64,000 bases of DNA, taken from assembly GCA_030710605.1 (NCBI GenBank), contig CP092876.1:65410115-65474114 (forward strand). Direction: 5' to 3'. Every line of letters begins with the position of its first letter. Position 1 is the first letter of the stretch. A program made the position numbers and the translations under genes. The notes below the pieces were generated by a model, which worked only from the letters and a program-made list of their open reading frames with translations, did not search any database and was not told where the DNA came from. This DNA comes from Cordylochernes scorpioides. Its lineage: Eukaryota > Arthropoda > Arachnida > Pseudoscorpiones > Chernetidae. Of the stretch, positions 44,759 through 57,275 are shown piece by piece.

Positions 44759-45230
44759 CAGGGTGATCCAAAAGTCCCGCACTATTTTAAAAATTAATAA
44801 CTCCGCGAATATTTGCGCTAGAGCAATGCGGTAAACACCATTGTATTCAGGATGCAATGGGATTTTTTATGGCAAATAATGAAAAATTCGAAATTGATTT
44901 TAGTTACAATTTTTTTCGCCAGATGGCGCTCTACCAGAATCAGAGATTCAGCGGCCAAATTGTTTGATTAATTGAAAAATATAACTGATCGGCATGTATT
45001 TTTCCTTTTTGAATACCAGGAAAGAACCCTAATAATATCAAATAACAAATTAATAAAACACCACTTCGCCAAAAGTATGAAGAATTGGTTAACGATTTTC
45101 AAATACAATCAGAGATATGTAAAATAGGTAAATGCAAATTAAAACATGTAGCAAAAAGAAAATTGATATTTTAGATACGGTTTGTTTCCGAAGATAATAA
45201 ATTTCTAATATTTTTAATTCAACTCTCACT
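44759..45230 (+). repeat. Left terminal inverted repeat of unit B
   Basis: Matches the left TIR of unit A throughout. It pairs with the right end of B only over about 385-390 bp. Confidence 0.85.
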
Positions 45231-45307
45231 CAGTATCGATTATATTTATTTTAATTCATTTGAAAAATATGTATCTATCTCTGATAATTTATTTTACTCT
45301 GGAATGC

Positions 45308-46130
45308 CGTTGTTGTTGTCGTGTCCAATAAAGAGCCTCAGATGTATCCATGTATCTCCATCACAGCAGCAGCAATGTCCACTATCTTAGGTGTGTAAAG
45401 CTGCTGCTCAGGGTCTATGTCTAATTTTTGCAAGGCTGCGGCCATTGCTGGCTGTAAGAATATGTGGGTAGGTGTAAGTTCCACACCAGGACAATTGTTG
45501 CATGCCCTATAGGTTCTTGTGCCATCTGGATGTATTGTCATTACTTTATAGTGTTTTGTTCTAAGTCTTGTTATAGTTTTTGTCATTTTTCTCTCAGAGT
45601 TTATTTCGCATTTTGATCTTTTCTTATTTTTTCGTTTAATTATCTTGTATTTTGACAAAGAATCAGCGTCAAATAATGACATTTGTTCTTTCCTTTGGCT
45701 CAACTTTCTGGCTTCCTTTGCAAATTCAACTGCCATTTCATTACCCCCGATCCAAACACTGGCAGGAATCCATTGTAGAATGCAGTTATTCTCCAATGGT
45801 TCCAGTTGGGTAAGTAACGAGTGTATTTTCTGTTTGATTTTAGTATTGCCCTTCTGAATTTCTTCTAGAGCGGATATGGAGTCGCTGTATATTAAAATTC
45901 CTTCTGCTTGATGCAGGGATGGTTGGTTAAGGCATACATCAAGGGCTTTCCAGATAGCTGTCAGTTCACAAGTGAAGTTTGACGAAATCTGTCCTGCTCC
46001 TTCTTTGATTTTGATGTTTGTTCCATCTTGCAGTATTATGTTAATTCCGGCCCCTCCATTACTCAGGGTAAGGTCTGAAGATCCATCTGTATATGCTGTT
46101 GAAGGGCGTGGCCTAGCAATTTTAATCAAG
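45308..46130 (-). pseudogene. Non-LTR retrotransposon fragment: RNase H domain and C-terminus (unit B)
   Basis: Open for 263 codons on the minus strand. RNase H motifs are AYTDGSSDLTLSNGGAGI (first Asp), TCELTAIWKALDV (Glu), IYSDSISAL (second Asp) and GGNEMAVEFAKEA, where the usual final Asp of GNExAD is Val. A Cys/His tail follows (CNNCPGVELTPTHIF). The RT and endonuclease of this element are missing, so it is a 5'-truncated insertion. In the intact element RNase H removes the RNA strand during reverse transcription. The 3' end has an (ACA)-type tail near 45310. Confidence 0.82.
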
Positions 46131-49100
46131 AATTTGTATTATGAGGACATAGCCGTTAATATTACAAACACATTAGACCTCGAAGCCCAAGGTATCAAAG
46201 TCTACCTCAATCAAAACAAAGCCATCCACATATACAATATGTATCACCCTCCAAACAATACATTTATTGACGATGGAACAATGGCTCAATTTCTTACAGA
46301 CAACACTATTATTGTAGGTGACCTTAATGCCAAACATCAACTATGGGGATGTTCTACGCCAAACCCAAGAGGCAAAATACTATCAAACATATTTGACGAC
46401 AATGCCTTCATGTGCTTAAATGATGGGAATCCTACCCATCATTCCTACAAGCTATAATACTGCACAAGCCCTTGATATAAGTTTTTACTATCCTGACATT
46501 TTCCACAAATGCAAATAGAAAATATTAAAAAGTTTTGGAAGTGATCATTTGCCTAATTTGATAGAAATTAGCACCAAGACCAAAACTAGCTCAATAAAGA
46601 AAAATTCTGGAACTTCAAAAAGGCTAATATGATATCTTTCGAAAACACCATTATTAAAGCAGCCAAAGTTTCAATACCAAGAGGTAATATAAAGAAATGG
46701 ATTCCAAATTATACACACCAGGCAAAAAATATTCAAAGACTTATAACTAAAAGAAATGAACTACAAAAAAGTGCACCCAAAACCAAAAATATTGTAGAAC
46801 CGAACTGAACATTGTGATTGCAAAAATAAAAAAAAAAGATTATGCGTAAATGTGAAAAGGGAAAAATGGAAACAAACTTGTGAAAACCTGAACCCAAGAA
46901 ACCCAAATACAAAACTTTGGAATTGGGCAAAACAAATTGACAGAGTCCAGCCACAAACTGAAAACACAAATATGATTAAGAATACAGATGGTACACCAGC
47001 AACTAATGACAAAATTGCTGCCAATCTTTTAGGTAATTCATATCAAATAAGTAGTAAAATCAAGGTTGAAAAAAGGCCCGAAAGATTATTCATGACTGTA
47101 AAAAAATGTCACCAGCACTCATAATATTTTCCATGAAAAAAAATCAATATGAAAGAGCTAGCTTATGCATTAGAAAACACTGACCTAAACAAGACTCCTG
47201 GGCCAGATGGAATCCATGGCCGAATGATATCAAACTTGGGCAAAATTGGCAAAGAAAGACTTCTTAATATTTTCAATAACTCCTGGAAAACTGGAAAATT
47301 GCCTCAAGACTGTAAAAATGCAACAATAATTCCTATTAAAAAACTTGACAAATCTGCTGATGACCCAAAAAACTACCGACCTATCTCCCTAACAAATATT
47401 TGCTGCAAATTAATGGAAAAAATTATACTCAGACGACTCACCTACCACCCCGACACAAGAAATCTCTTACCAGAAGAACAATATGGATTTAGGAAAGGAC
47501 ATGGGACAATAGACCAACTCTTATTTTTCACACAAAAGGTAAAAGATGCACAAAACGAAAAACCAACTAACCACACCATAGCTGCTTTTTAGACCTTACA
47601 CAAGCTTTTGATAAGGTATGGAAAAACAAGTTAATTACAAAATTATACAAACATTTCAAAATTGATGGAAAAGCTATCACTTGGATAAACGATTCTCTTA
47701 AAAATATATAAATCAGGATCAAATATAATGGCACTCTATCTAAAACCTTCAAATTGTACCAAGGATTACCACAAGGATCAGTCCTTAGCCCAACTCTCTT
47801 CACCCTATTTATTGCAGGCATAGAAAAATAAATTTCACATAAAACCAATATTGGACTTTTCGCTGATGACATTATTATATGGAGCAGCAGCACTAACTGG
47901 AAAAAAGCAGAAAGAGATTTAACAAGACTCTTCTCCACCTAGAAAAATTTGCTAATAAACCTAAATTAGAATATAACCCCCAAAAATCTGAAACCTGTCT
48001 TTTTACTACCGATAAAAAACTATACAAAATAAGACCAAATATTATTCTGAAAGAACAACAATTGCAATATAATAAACATCCTAAATATCTCGGCTACACC
48101 CTGGATCCAGAAATCAACTCCAGTAAGCATATTGAAGGAGTTGTTAGAAAAGGAAGAGACCGACTAAAAATCTTGAAATATATTTCAGGAAGAGTGGGGA
48201 GCTGAAGCAACAACAATAAAATTAACTTGCACATCTCTAATGAGACCTATCCTGGAATATGGATATCAAATCTATGGTACAGCATCTGAAACAAATCTAA
48301 AATCACTGGAAAGGATACAACTAAGTGCAGCTAGAATTATTACAGGTCTTCGAAAACCCTGCCCTAATGATATTGTACTTTACGAGGCAGACATTATGCC
48401 CTTAAAGAATAGAATAAGCTACAATCTGCCAAAATATATAAACAAAATCAAGAGTTATGAAAACAAACACAGAACTTTCAATTACATACTTAATTGGGAA
48501 TCCAATCTAAGACTCAAAAAAGAAGGCCCTCTCCACCTGGCCAAAAGAAATGGATTTTTAAAATATAAAGTGGAAAAATATTATTTAGCTGAAAAAAATA
48601 TCTCCATGCGAACCACTAACAAAATGTTATTTTTAATGCCACTTTAAATGAAACCAGCAACAGACAATACCAAAATCCAGAATACTTAAAACAATTATCA
48701 TTAGAAATAATTAATATATAAAATTCCTAAAAATGCAATAACTATCTATACCGATGGTAGCAGAGATGAGTTGGGACACACTGGCAGTGGCTCTCTCATT
48801 AAAACCACAAATGGCATTGAGAAAATAAACAGAAGAAACCCAGAATTTTGCTCAGTCTTCAGATCAGAACTTATAGCCATCTATGAGGTCTTAAAATCCA
48901 TCAGAAACATTAAACATCACGATATATGGATTCTTACTGATAGTAGAAGTGCCATACAACACTTGAGTCACACAGGGGAACTTAGAGACAAAGTAAGCAG
49001 GAACATAATTGGTTATCTCCAAAAACTCTCAATACCTCAAAAATTCACCTTCAATGGATACTCTTACATGTTAGCATTGAAGGCAATGAAGCTGCTGATG

Positions 49101-49437
49101 CGCTAGCGAAAAAAGGCACAAAAGAACCCTTGCTACAGAAAAATAAACTTACTTTTTAAGAAATAGAAACAGTAGCCAAAATAAACAAGAACTGGAGGAT
49201 CCCACCTAAGCACAGTTGGTATACTCTAGAAGTAGATGGCCACCCAGACCTTTCAGTCCACAAGCCGGCATGCGAAGCATGCCTTCGCTGCTATTCTGTT
49301 CAACTCATAAGCCAAGTAACGGTATCCAAGCTAGTGATTGGACATTGTACCTTGAAACACCACCTCCCAGACAACGTGTCTGGAAGGATTTCTATACCGA
49401 TGGCCTTTAATTACAGCAAAATAGGAAACTATCTACT
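46131..49437 (+). pseudogene. I/Jockey-like non-LTR retrotransposon, 5'-truncated (unit B)
   Basis: The plus strand has an EEP endonuclease piece (46135-46457, TIIVGDLNAKHQLWGCSTP, GNPTHHSY), a linker (46852-47124), the RT start (47149-47592, NKTPGPDGIHGRMISNLG, NYRPISLTNICCKLMEK, LLPEEQYGFRKGHGTID), the RT core after a frameshift (about 47600-47890, GLPQGSVLSPTLF, GLFADDIIIW), the thumb region (48240-48647), and RNase H (48751-49106, YTDGSRDELG, FRSELIAIYEVLKSI, ILTDSRSAIQ; GNEAADALAKKG in another frame). Endonuclease, RT and RNase H in this order is typical of the I group. It is decayed but less so than the unit A copy. The 3' end meets the next LINE tail-to-tail near 49438. Confidence 0.82.
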
Positions 49438-49439
49438 GT

Positions 49440-50310
49440 GTCCAGCAGGGACCGCGGGGAGGCAGACCCCGGTCGACTCTGTTCACTCACAGCTGAGGAA
49501 AAGCTCAGCTGCCACGTCGTGGGCTTTCTCAAGAAGCTTGCTGTGATTTCTCAGCAGCTCACTCGCCCTCCTTCTCTCTTCCTGCACACCCACTACCCTT
49601 GGACAATCCAAGACGTAGTGGCGTGCATTCACATCCCTTTCTCCACAGACGCAATCAGTATTGCTCTTAATTTCAAATCTGTGGAGACATGGGGAAGAGC
49701 CCATGTCCCGAACTACCCTAATGAGTTTGTGGGACATTACCTTACAGAGGTACTTGGGTGTTGTTACCCCATTGAATAACTCTCTCCCCTTCACAATGTT
49801 CCTCCATCTGTCCAAACATAAGTCCTGGACGTGCCCTCTGATCCTCCTATAAACTTCTTTCTTGGTCACTGTGGTCCTCAGTGATCTACCTTTTAAGCAT
49901 CCTGCCTTAGAGATCCTGTCTGCGAACTCATTACCTTCGATGAGGCTGTGTCTCCTAAACCAAGGGAGCTCCGGAGCCCGCGTCATCATCTCCAGCTCCT
50001 GGATTATTTGATGCGCGAGTTGCCCTTTCTCCAGATTGATGGCGACGAGGGCCGACATACAATCTGAATAGAGGCGGTCCGGGCTGAAGTTCTTCTCGGC
50101 ACACACTCTGCGGGCTACCCTGATCGCAACCAGCTCGGCTGAAAAGACCAATTCGTCCACTCTGAGTGTTAAACTTTCTTGGAAGATCAGCTCTCCATTA
50201 GTGAAAATCACAACCCCAGCTCCAGTATTGGTTCCAGACCTACTCCCATCAGTGAAAACCTCCGTGCCATTCCCTGTCGGCCCTCCAGGACTCCAATTCC
50301 ACTTTGGCAA
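49440..50310 (-). pseudogene. RNase H and C-terminal zinc region of R1/Jockey-type LINE (unit B)
   Basis: Open for 276 codons: FTDGSRSGTNTGAGVVIF (first Asp), SAELVAIRVA (Glu), LYSDCMSALVAI (second Asp), IEGNEFADRISKAG (final Asp) and a CVCGERDVNARHYVLDC zinc-knuckle-like end. All RNase H catalytic residues appear present. It continues the RT at 50482-51636 in another frame after about 170 bp, so at least one frameshift splits the element. Confidence 0.82.
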
Positions 50311-50481
50311 CCACTGCGGAGGCTTTCTTGGGTCCCTCTTCCATTCCAGGGCACCCGCTTCAAGTCCCAGGGCATCTTCCCTGTTCTCTTAGATCTTCTG
50401 TCTGATGGTCTCCTCCTCTAGTTTCAACCCCAGGGGAATAAGACCAGCGAGGACCAATAAGGCCTCACTGCTGGTAGTGCG

Positions 50482-51775
50482 TTATCCCCCTGTGATTCTG
50501 AGTGCCGCTGTCCTCTGCACTCTCTCTAGAGTAGTCGCCACCTTCTGATCCCTGTTTCGGGGACACCAAGCCCTGGAAGCATATAGCAGGATTGGCTCGA
50601 CACAGGAGAGGCAGAGGTTCCTAAAAATAGTACCCTCCTTCTCCCCTCCCCCCTGTTGAGAGCCAACCAGGACAGGCCTGCACAACGCCTCCCTGCCTCT
50701 CGCCACCATCTCCTCCGCCTGGTATTGCCAACCCATCTTGTCATCAATGACCACCCCCAGGATGGTCATCCTATTGACCAATGCTACCCTCCGTCCTTCG
50801 ATCCCGATAGCCGGCTTGTGTTCCCATTTTATCCCTTTCCTTTTAGTTCTTATGTCCCTAGGCTTAAAGCTGAGGGCTTTAGTTTTGGAGACATTGAACT
50901 TAAGGCCAGAGTCATGGGCCCAGTTCGAGAGAATTTGGAGAGAAGTTTCAACACACTTCTCAGCCTTCGCTCTCGAAGCAGCCGCAACAATGAGGAACTG
51001 GTCGTCAGCATAGAGAACCAGCCTGGCTCCCTCAGGGAGCTCCTCCTGGAAAACGGTGTTTACCAGGATATTCCACAGAATAGGTCCGCAGCAAGAGCCC
51101 TGGGGGCAACCCCTAGCCCAGTTTCTTTCCAACTTCCGCCCACCAAAACTGAGGCTAATCCGTCTATCCCTCAGGAAGTCACGAACCCAGCTGCACAAAT
51201 TATCAGGACAACCCATGTCCATCAAATTTCTCATCAGCTTGTTCCAGTTCATGGAGTTGAACGCGCCATCAATGTCCAGGGCCACGAAAAGAACCCAAGC
51301 ACCCTTATTTAAGCCCATCTCAACCCCCTCTAACACCTCGTTCAGAGCTGTGGTTGTGGACTTCCCTTCCCTAAAACCATGTTGGAAAGAGGAAAGGAGC
51401 TCATTACTTTCTAGCCAGTGCTTCAGTCGCTGAGCTAGTAGGCTATCCAGGACCTTACCTAGACACGCTAGTAAAGAAAGCATACGATAATCATTAGGAG
51501 AATTACCCTTTCTACCAGACTTTTCGAGAAGCACTACTCGGGCAACCTTCCATGCCTCAGGAAAAGTACCAGTGTCCAGGCACCTATTGAATAACCTGGA
51601 AAGAAGCGATGGGTGCATCCTTACCAGGGCTTTCACGACCGTGTTATCGATCCCTTCGGGACCAGGAGATTTCCTTTTCCCGAACTTGAAAGCCGTCAGT
51701 TTCAGAAAAGGGCGGATCTACCAAACCACAAGTGGTCAGAGAGATCTCGTCCTTTGGTTCCTCGTTTCCGAAGTG
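50482..51775 (-). pseudogene. Reverse transcriptase of R1/Jockey-type LINE, N-terminally truncated (unit B)
   Basis: Open for 384 codons from 51636. RT motifs are ALVRMHPSLLSRLFNRCLDT, FPEAWKVARVVLLEK, SFQHGFREGKSTTTAL, FVALDIDGAFNSMNWNKL (motif A), GCPQGSCCGPILWNILVN (motif B) and VLYADDQFLIVAA (YADD, motif C). All palm residues are intact. Upstream of 51636 the frame is shifted relative to unit A, which reads on from 36564. The endonuclease is missing (5' truncation). It is the best-preserved RT in the window, but the element as a whole is not active. Confidence 0.85.
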
Positions 51776-51784
51776 CCGATCCAA

Positions 51785-54310
51785 GTTGTTTTTATTTTGT
51801 CTTCTTCTTTCGAGCGAGTAGGTCTAAAACACATTCTCTCTGAATTTTCTCATTGTTGGTGGATGAAACAGCACCAGTGATTATTTTGGCCGCTTTTGCT
51901 TGAATACTGTCTAGTCTTACTTTTAGTGATGAGCTTGAGGGAGCCCAGACCGGTGTTGCATATTCCATTATCGGCCTTATTAAGGTGGTATATGTTGTTC
52001 TGAGAATTCTGGGTTTTGCTCCCAAATTTGTTCCACATAGCCTTCTCAGAATGTTTAGTTTTCTGATAGTTCTATTTGAGGTGCTAATTATGTGTTCTGA
52101 AAATTCCAATTCCTCATCAATAATAATTAAAATAATTTTGTTGACATCTTGTCAATACATGCACAGTCTGCACTATTAAAAAAAGATAATATGCATTATA
52201 TACACTATGTACAATGAATATGGCGCCTCTTCCAGCGCTGCAGAGTTTGTGGAGAATCGCCAGTGGGTCTCCAGCGACACCACGCATTTTGCGATCTACG
52301 ATGAATACGTAGATCGCGTACTTTGCCGCTTAGGAGATGGTGATGGCGTGGTCCTCGAGGCCAACTTGAAAGATCCAGGACTGCAGTATCACACCTAGGT
52401 ATTATGGATTTCTAATTTTATCAATCATTTGTTTGTTTATGCTTATTTTTTTTGTTATATTTATGCCTTTTTCCCTGTGAGTGGAGAAGACGCATAGGTT
52501 TGGTTTTATTGGGTTTATGGTCATTTGGAGTTCCATTGCCCACTACTCCAGTCCTCTCATTGATGTGTTCAGTATTTTTTACGATTTTTCTATGCTGCTA
52601 CTTGTGTGCCATATGGCTATATCATCTGCATAACAGACAACCTTTGTGTCTTCAGTGAGGTAAGGATAGATGTCGTTAATATATAGCAGATAGAGTAGAG
52701 GACTGAGCACAGATCCCTGAGTTACACCAGCCCATGTTCTTCCTTCCTTGGAAAATTCTCCATTGACCCGAACCTTTAACCTTCTTCTCCTTATGAAGTC
52801 TGCAATCCAGATTAAGGTTTTTATCTTACTCCGATGTTGTGCAGCTTTTCACTTAATTTTTCCCTCCACACTCGATCAAAAGCTGAGGTCATATCAAGGA
52901 ATATAGCCGTGGTCTTCTTTGGCGGTTTTTCCTTGAAAGAATCTATTATTGATTGACAGAAGTAAAACAGTTGATCAGTCGTACAGTGCTGGGATCTATA
53001 GGCAGTTTGGTAGAGGTTTATTTTATTATTGTTAGTGAACCAGACTATGAGCCTAGAGTGGATAATTCGTTCTGGTATTTTACAAAGTTTGCTGGTGAGA
53101 GCAATTGACCGATAGTTCTTGTATTCCTTGGCATCTTTGTTTGGCTTCAGTATTGGCACTATAATTGATATCTTCCAATTCTTTGGTAGTTTACCAGTTT
53201 GCCATGAAATGTTCAGTATTCGTAGGAGTTGATTATTAGCTTTGTCTTCAAAGTGTTTGATCATTTAACCAAAGATTAGATTATCTCTTGGTGACCTCTT
53301 GGATTTTTTTATTGATAAGTTTAGCTCATTCAGTGTGAAGTCTCTCGAGAAAATATCTTGTTGATGGAAGTTTCTTGCTTGTTTAACTAACTGGTTTATA
53401 TTATTTTTAGAGTCCTGTCTTCATTCGTATAGTTGAGTATGGAAGTGCTTGAAAGATATTCAGCAATTATGTCAGCCATCTGTTTGTTCTCGTTCGCGCT
53501 GTTCTATTCATATCAGTTAGAGTATTGGAGGATTGGTGTTGGTGTTGATTGTTCTCTAACACTCTAATCATATTCCAGTGTTGGCTGTCCTTTCTTGGAT
53601 CCATTTTTTCGCAGAATTCTGCCATTTTTCTTGTTTGCATATCCAAATTTCTTGTTCTATTTTGTGACTAATTTCAATGAGTTCTTTCTGTTTTCTTCTG
53701 TTTTATTTTTTTAAGAAGTTCATTGATATTGTCTCTCTCTCTGAAATCACTGCCTCGATGTTGTGGTCCTTCCAGTAAGGTATCCACAGGTCTTTACGTC
53801 TACCTCTAGGTATCGATGCTTTTGCAGATTTTGAAATGTTCGAAGAGAATTTTTCCAAGTTTTTGTCAAGCGTTCTGTAATTCAATTTTTCGTTGCACAG
53901 TTCTTCAAGCTTTTCTGTGATTTTTTTTCAAGTCGGCTTTCCTAAAGTTCTATGTTCTTTTATTCTAATGGACGTTCTCAATTTTGAGTTTAGGGTTGTT
54001 AAAATTGGTCTGTGGTCACTGATTGCACCTCTCATGATTTTCCATTGTGTTGTGGGTGCGATGTTGTAATTTATCGCTGTGATGTCTATTGCGGATTCTG
54101 TGCCTGTGGACTTAGATAGGTAGGTGTTCTCTCCGTTATTTAACGGTGTAAGGTCGAGGTCTGTTAGCATGTCCTCAACCTGCTGACTTTTGTTATCCAG
54201 GACAGGTGACCCCCAAATTGAACTTTTGGCGTTAAATTCGCCGAGTATGATTGTGATATCCGAAGACGCTTCACTTAATGTCTCTATTGTGTGTACCCAT
54301 ACAAAATTCA
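51785..54310 (-). pseudogene. Jockey-like non-LTR retrotransposon, interrupted (unit B)
   Basis: The minus strand has an EEP endonuclease (54353-53928, ILGEFNAKSSIWGSPVL, ESAIDITAINYNIAPTT, GAISDHRPILTTL), RT (53264-52821, WQTGKLPKNWKISIIVPI, FLDMTSAFDRVW) continuing damaged to about 52600, an inserted block (52137-52398), then the RT tail (52109-51792, EFSEHIISTSNRTIRKLN, LIRPIMEYATPVWAP). Stops and frameshifts are scattered through it. It is the counterpart of 36585-39545 without the Helitron. Confidence 0.8.
52207..52398 (+). other. GC-richer block with 60-codon frame, unit B copy
   Basis: This is the counterpart of 37474-37665. A deleted G relative to unit A changes the first residues, but SDTTHFAIYDEYVDRVL and GDGDGVVLE remain in frame to the same stop. 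Function unknown. Confidence 0.4.
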
Positions 54311-55036
54311 AAGATTTCACGAGCTGAAAGTTGGCGATTTTGAGATGCGTCAAGAATTCGCTGCATGGGTTTTCCGGCGAATTGATATTGATGAAAACTG
54401 GCTGTCGAATATTCTGTGGACAGATAATGCTTACTTTTCTCTCTAAACGGAGAATTTAACATTCAAAACAGCCGCATTTGGGCAACAGACAACCCTAGGA
54501 TTTTTACAGAAATGCCACTTTACCAGCCTAGAGTTACAGTTTTGTGTGGGTTCACTTCTTTTATTATTGGGCCATTTTTCTTTGAAAAATCAATGGAAGA
54601 ACTTTTAAAACTGTTTTTGTAACTGATGAACGTTATTTCCAACTTTTGAGAGAAAAGGGTATTCCCATATTGCAGGGCAAAAGCACTAAGCGAAATAACA
54701 TTCATGAAAGATGGAGGACCTCCTCATATCTCCCGAGGTGCCAAACAATTGCTGAAGGATACGTTCTGTGAAAATCGTGTGATAAGTCGCCACTTTATAT
54801 ACCAGTGGCCTCCAAGATCACCAGACTTGACGCCTTGCGATTTTTGTTTATGGGGGTACATTAAATCGTGTGTTTATCGATGCTGGCCTACCACATTGGC
54901 AATGTTGAAGGCTTCTATCAGATGGCAGGTTTTATCAATTTCAACAGATATGTTATTTAATGCTGTCCATTCTGTCATTTATCGTCTGCAGGCGGTGATT
55001 GAGAATGAAGGGTGCCACATTGAGCAAGGATTGTGA
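54300..55036 (+). pseudogene. Mariner-like transposase C-terminal part (unit B)
   Basis: This is the counterpart of 39534-40275. The first half is broken (stop after WTDNAYFSL, where the catalytic-region DDSH of unit A has changed). The second half is open: FMKDGGPPHISRGAKQLL, WPPRSPDLTPCDFCLWGYIK, ENEGCHIEQGL. Neither unit can supply active transposase. Confidence 0.8.
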
Positions 55037-55782
55037 CCTAATACAAGAGAGAAGGCAGTTACCTCATGTGTTATATAAGCCGCCATGTATTATATTATCT
55101 ACCAATATTTTGCAGCTCTTTGTGTTGGGATATGGGGATAATAAATGCTGTCCTCACATCTTGACTATCTTTTTTTATTTGTGAACAGTAATTTTTTGTT
55201 TGTCATTTGCTCACATACTATGTCGTGCAAACCAGAGTGTTATAACTTCTCGAATAACACTGGTACACACAATTTTTCCCCTTATGTTTAGTTTTCGCTT
55301 TTCGCTCATTAGAAGAAATAGCATAAGGAATATTTTCTGTATACCAATAACTTTAGAAATTTTGTGAAAAAAAAAAATACAAAATGATTTTACTACCACG
55401 TTTTTCAACGCAAAAGGTCGATTTAAAAATTATTTTTATTTGAGGGGAAACATTTTTTAAAATTGTGTGCAGTATAGTAAACAATAATAACATTTGACAA
55501 GCCCATAGGATATTTGGAATAAAGTACGACAAATATATTTTGTCACTCCCCTCTATATTTCATTTGTTGGATCATGACAAATATCCAGTTAAATAGTCAA
55601 GGGTCTCCAATTAGTCAAGAAACTACACATTTCTTATAGCAAGAAATCCTATTAGTAGTGCCATCATAATTTTTGGTACTATATTAACATATCAAAAATT
55701 CGTGTATTGATATCAGCAGTATTTTTCAAACATTCAATCTATTTCACAAAACCCCATATAAAATATAAATATTTTTGCTACA

Positions 55783-56170
55783 TGTTTCAATTTGCATTTG
55801 CTTATTTTACATATCTCTGATTGTATTTGAAAATCGTTAACCAATTCTTCATACTTTTGGTGAAGTGGTGTTTTATTAATTTGTTATTTGATATTATTAG
55901 GGTTCTTTCCTGGTATTCAAAAAGGAAAAATACGTGTCGTTCAATTATATTTTTCAATTTATCAAACAATTTGGCCGCTGAATATCTGAATCTGGTAGAG
56001 CGCCATCTGGTGAATAAAATTGTAACTAAAATCAATTTCGAATTTTTCATTATTTGCCATAAAAAATCCCATTGCATCCTGAACACAATGGTGTTTACCG
56101 CATTGCTCTAACGCAAATATTCGCGGAGTTATTAATTTTTAAAGTTGTGCGGGACTTTTGGATCACCCTG
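55783..56170 (-). repeat. Right terminal inverted repeat of unit B
   Basis: The inverted match to the left end breaks off near 55783. Internally (about 55486-55780) the sequence is unlike the TIR of unit A. Confidence 0.85.
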
Positions 56171-56172
56171 TA

Positions 56173-57275
56173 CATCATTCGGATAAGTAAAAACAGTTTA
56201 AAAGAAATTGTCACATCTACCAAGGGAGAATGCTTTGGGATATCCAACTAACATATTGATTCAGATTATGGGATTTATGTGTCTTAAACGATCGAATTAA
56301 ACAAAAATATATTGATATATTTTTTCAAGTCATTAAATAATTTAAAATGTAAAATCTTTAGAAATCAGCAAAATGAATGCGCTTCACATATGAAAATTTG
56401 AATATATGATATAATTCCTTGATCTACATATAAATAGATGACAATTCCTTACACAAGATCCTCTCAATCTATTTTAATTCAATATATATTCGAGTATATT
56501 AGCTATCATAAGCAATATTAACCCTATGCATTAGCCGCCATCTATTATTAGAAACTCAAACTAAAGCCATTTCAACTAAAGTAATGCGGTTTGGAGATAA
56601 AAGTGGTTAAACCACTAAGAGGGTTAACCGCTGATAATCATCTATTTATTGAATATTTATTAAAAACAAATATTATTGGCTATAAAAACTATTTCTAATT
56701 TTCAACGATCGATATTTTAGAGGAGATGATAATATTTGAAATCAAATATTTGCCCGAGAAGTGCATGGTATATCGTCTCGGCAGGGAAAGCAGTAGACTG
56801 GCCTTAAATCCAGGCCTTCAATCCAGGCGTTCACCCCAAAACCAGAAAAGAAAATTAAGAAAATAAAGGGCATCTCCTTATCGTGAAACTGAGAGTTGCT
56901 GGTGTCTTGCGCCATTTTCGAAATAAATATCCACTATTCGTTGGTTTTTAATTATTCCAGAATCGGCCAATTGCGCATTCTTGATTGAAGCTTTCAGTTG
57001 CACGATAAGGAGATGCCCCTTTTTTCTTTATTTATGCACCTTATCTCAGTACAATATCACATTTGTGCTGATTTAATTAAATGTAATTCTACTCTCCTTA
57101 AAGCTTATGTCCATAGTTTGCTTGAATACCATTTCTAAGACTCCATCCTTCAGTGTAGCATATAAAAGCAGAATGATCCAGTACAATATTGGAGCTCTGA
57201 AGAAGCGGTCTGGTGTATTAAATTAACGAAACCGCTGGGAGGGCTTACCAGCTGGCTTGAGCCAAGCCCTCCTAA
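56173..57275. repeat. Non-coding spacer with a foldback at 56866-57022
   Basis: AT-rich without genes. At 56866-56888 and 57000-57020, GGGCATCTCCTTATCGTG and its reverse complement flank about 110 bp. A single-arm relative lies at 20103-20200. Confidence 0.6.

Larger units (their letters stand above)
44759..56170. mobile_element. Composite TIR transposon unit B (11.4 kb)
   Basis: It has the same ends as unit A (CAGGGTGATCC...GGATCACCCTG) with TA on both sides (44757-44758 and 56171-56172) and unrelated flanks. The interior order matches unit A: RNase H fragment (-), I-like LINE (+), R1-like LINE (-), Jockey-like LINE (-), transposase (+). It lacks the LTR element and Helitron of unit A. If Kunitz exons at 44252 and 60449 belong together, this unit lies inside that intron. 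Confidence 0.82.

Noticed and set aside
50656-51312. 218-codon plus-strand frame
   Set aside because: It is the exact antisense of the R1-type reverse transcriptase on the minus strand; its codons mirror the RT motifs. The matching frame at 35425-35994 has the same cause.
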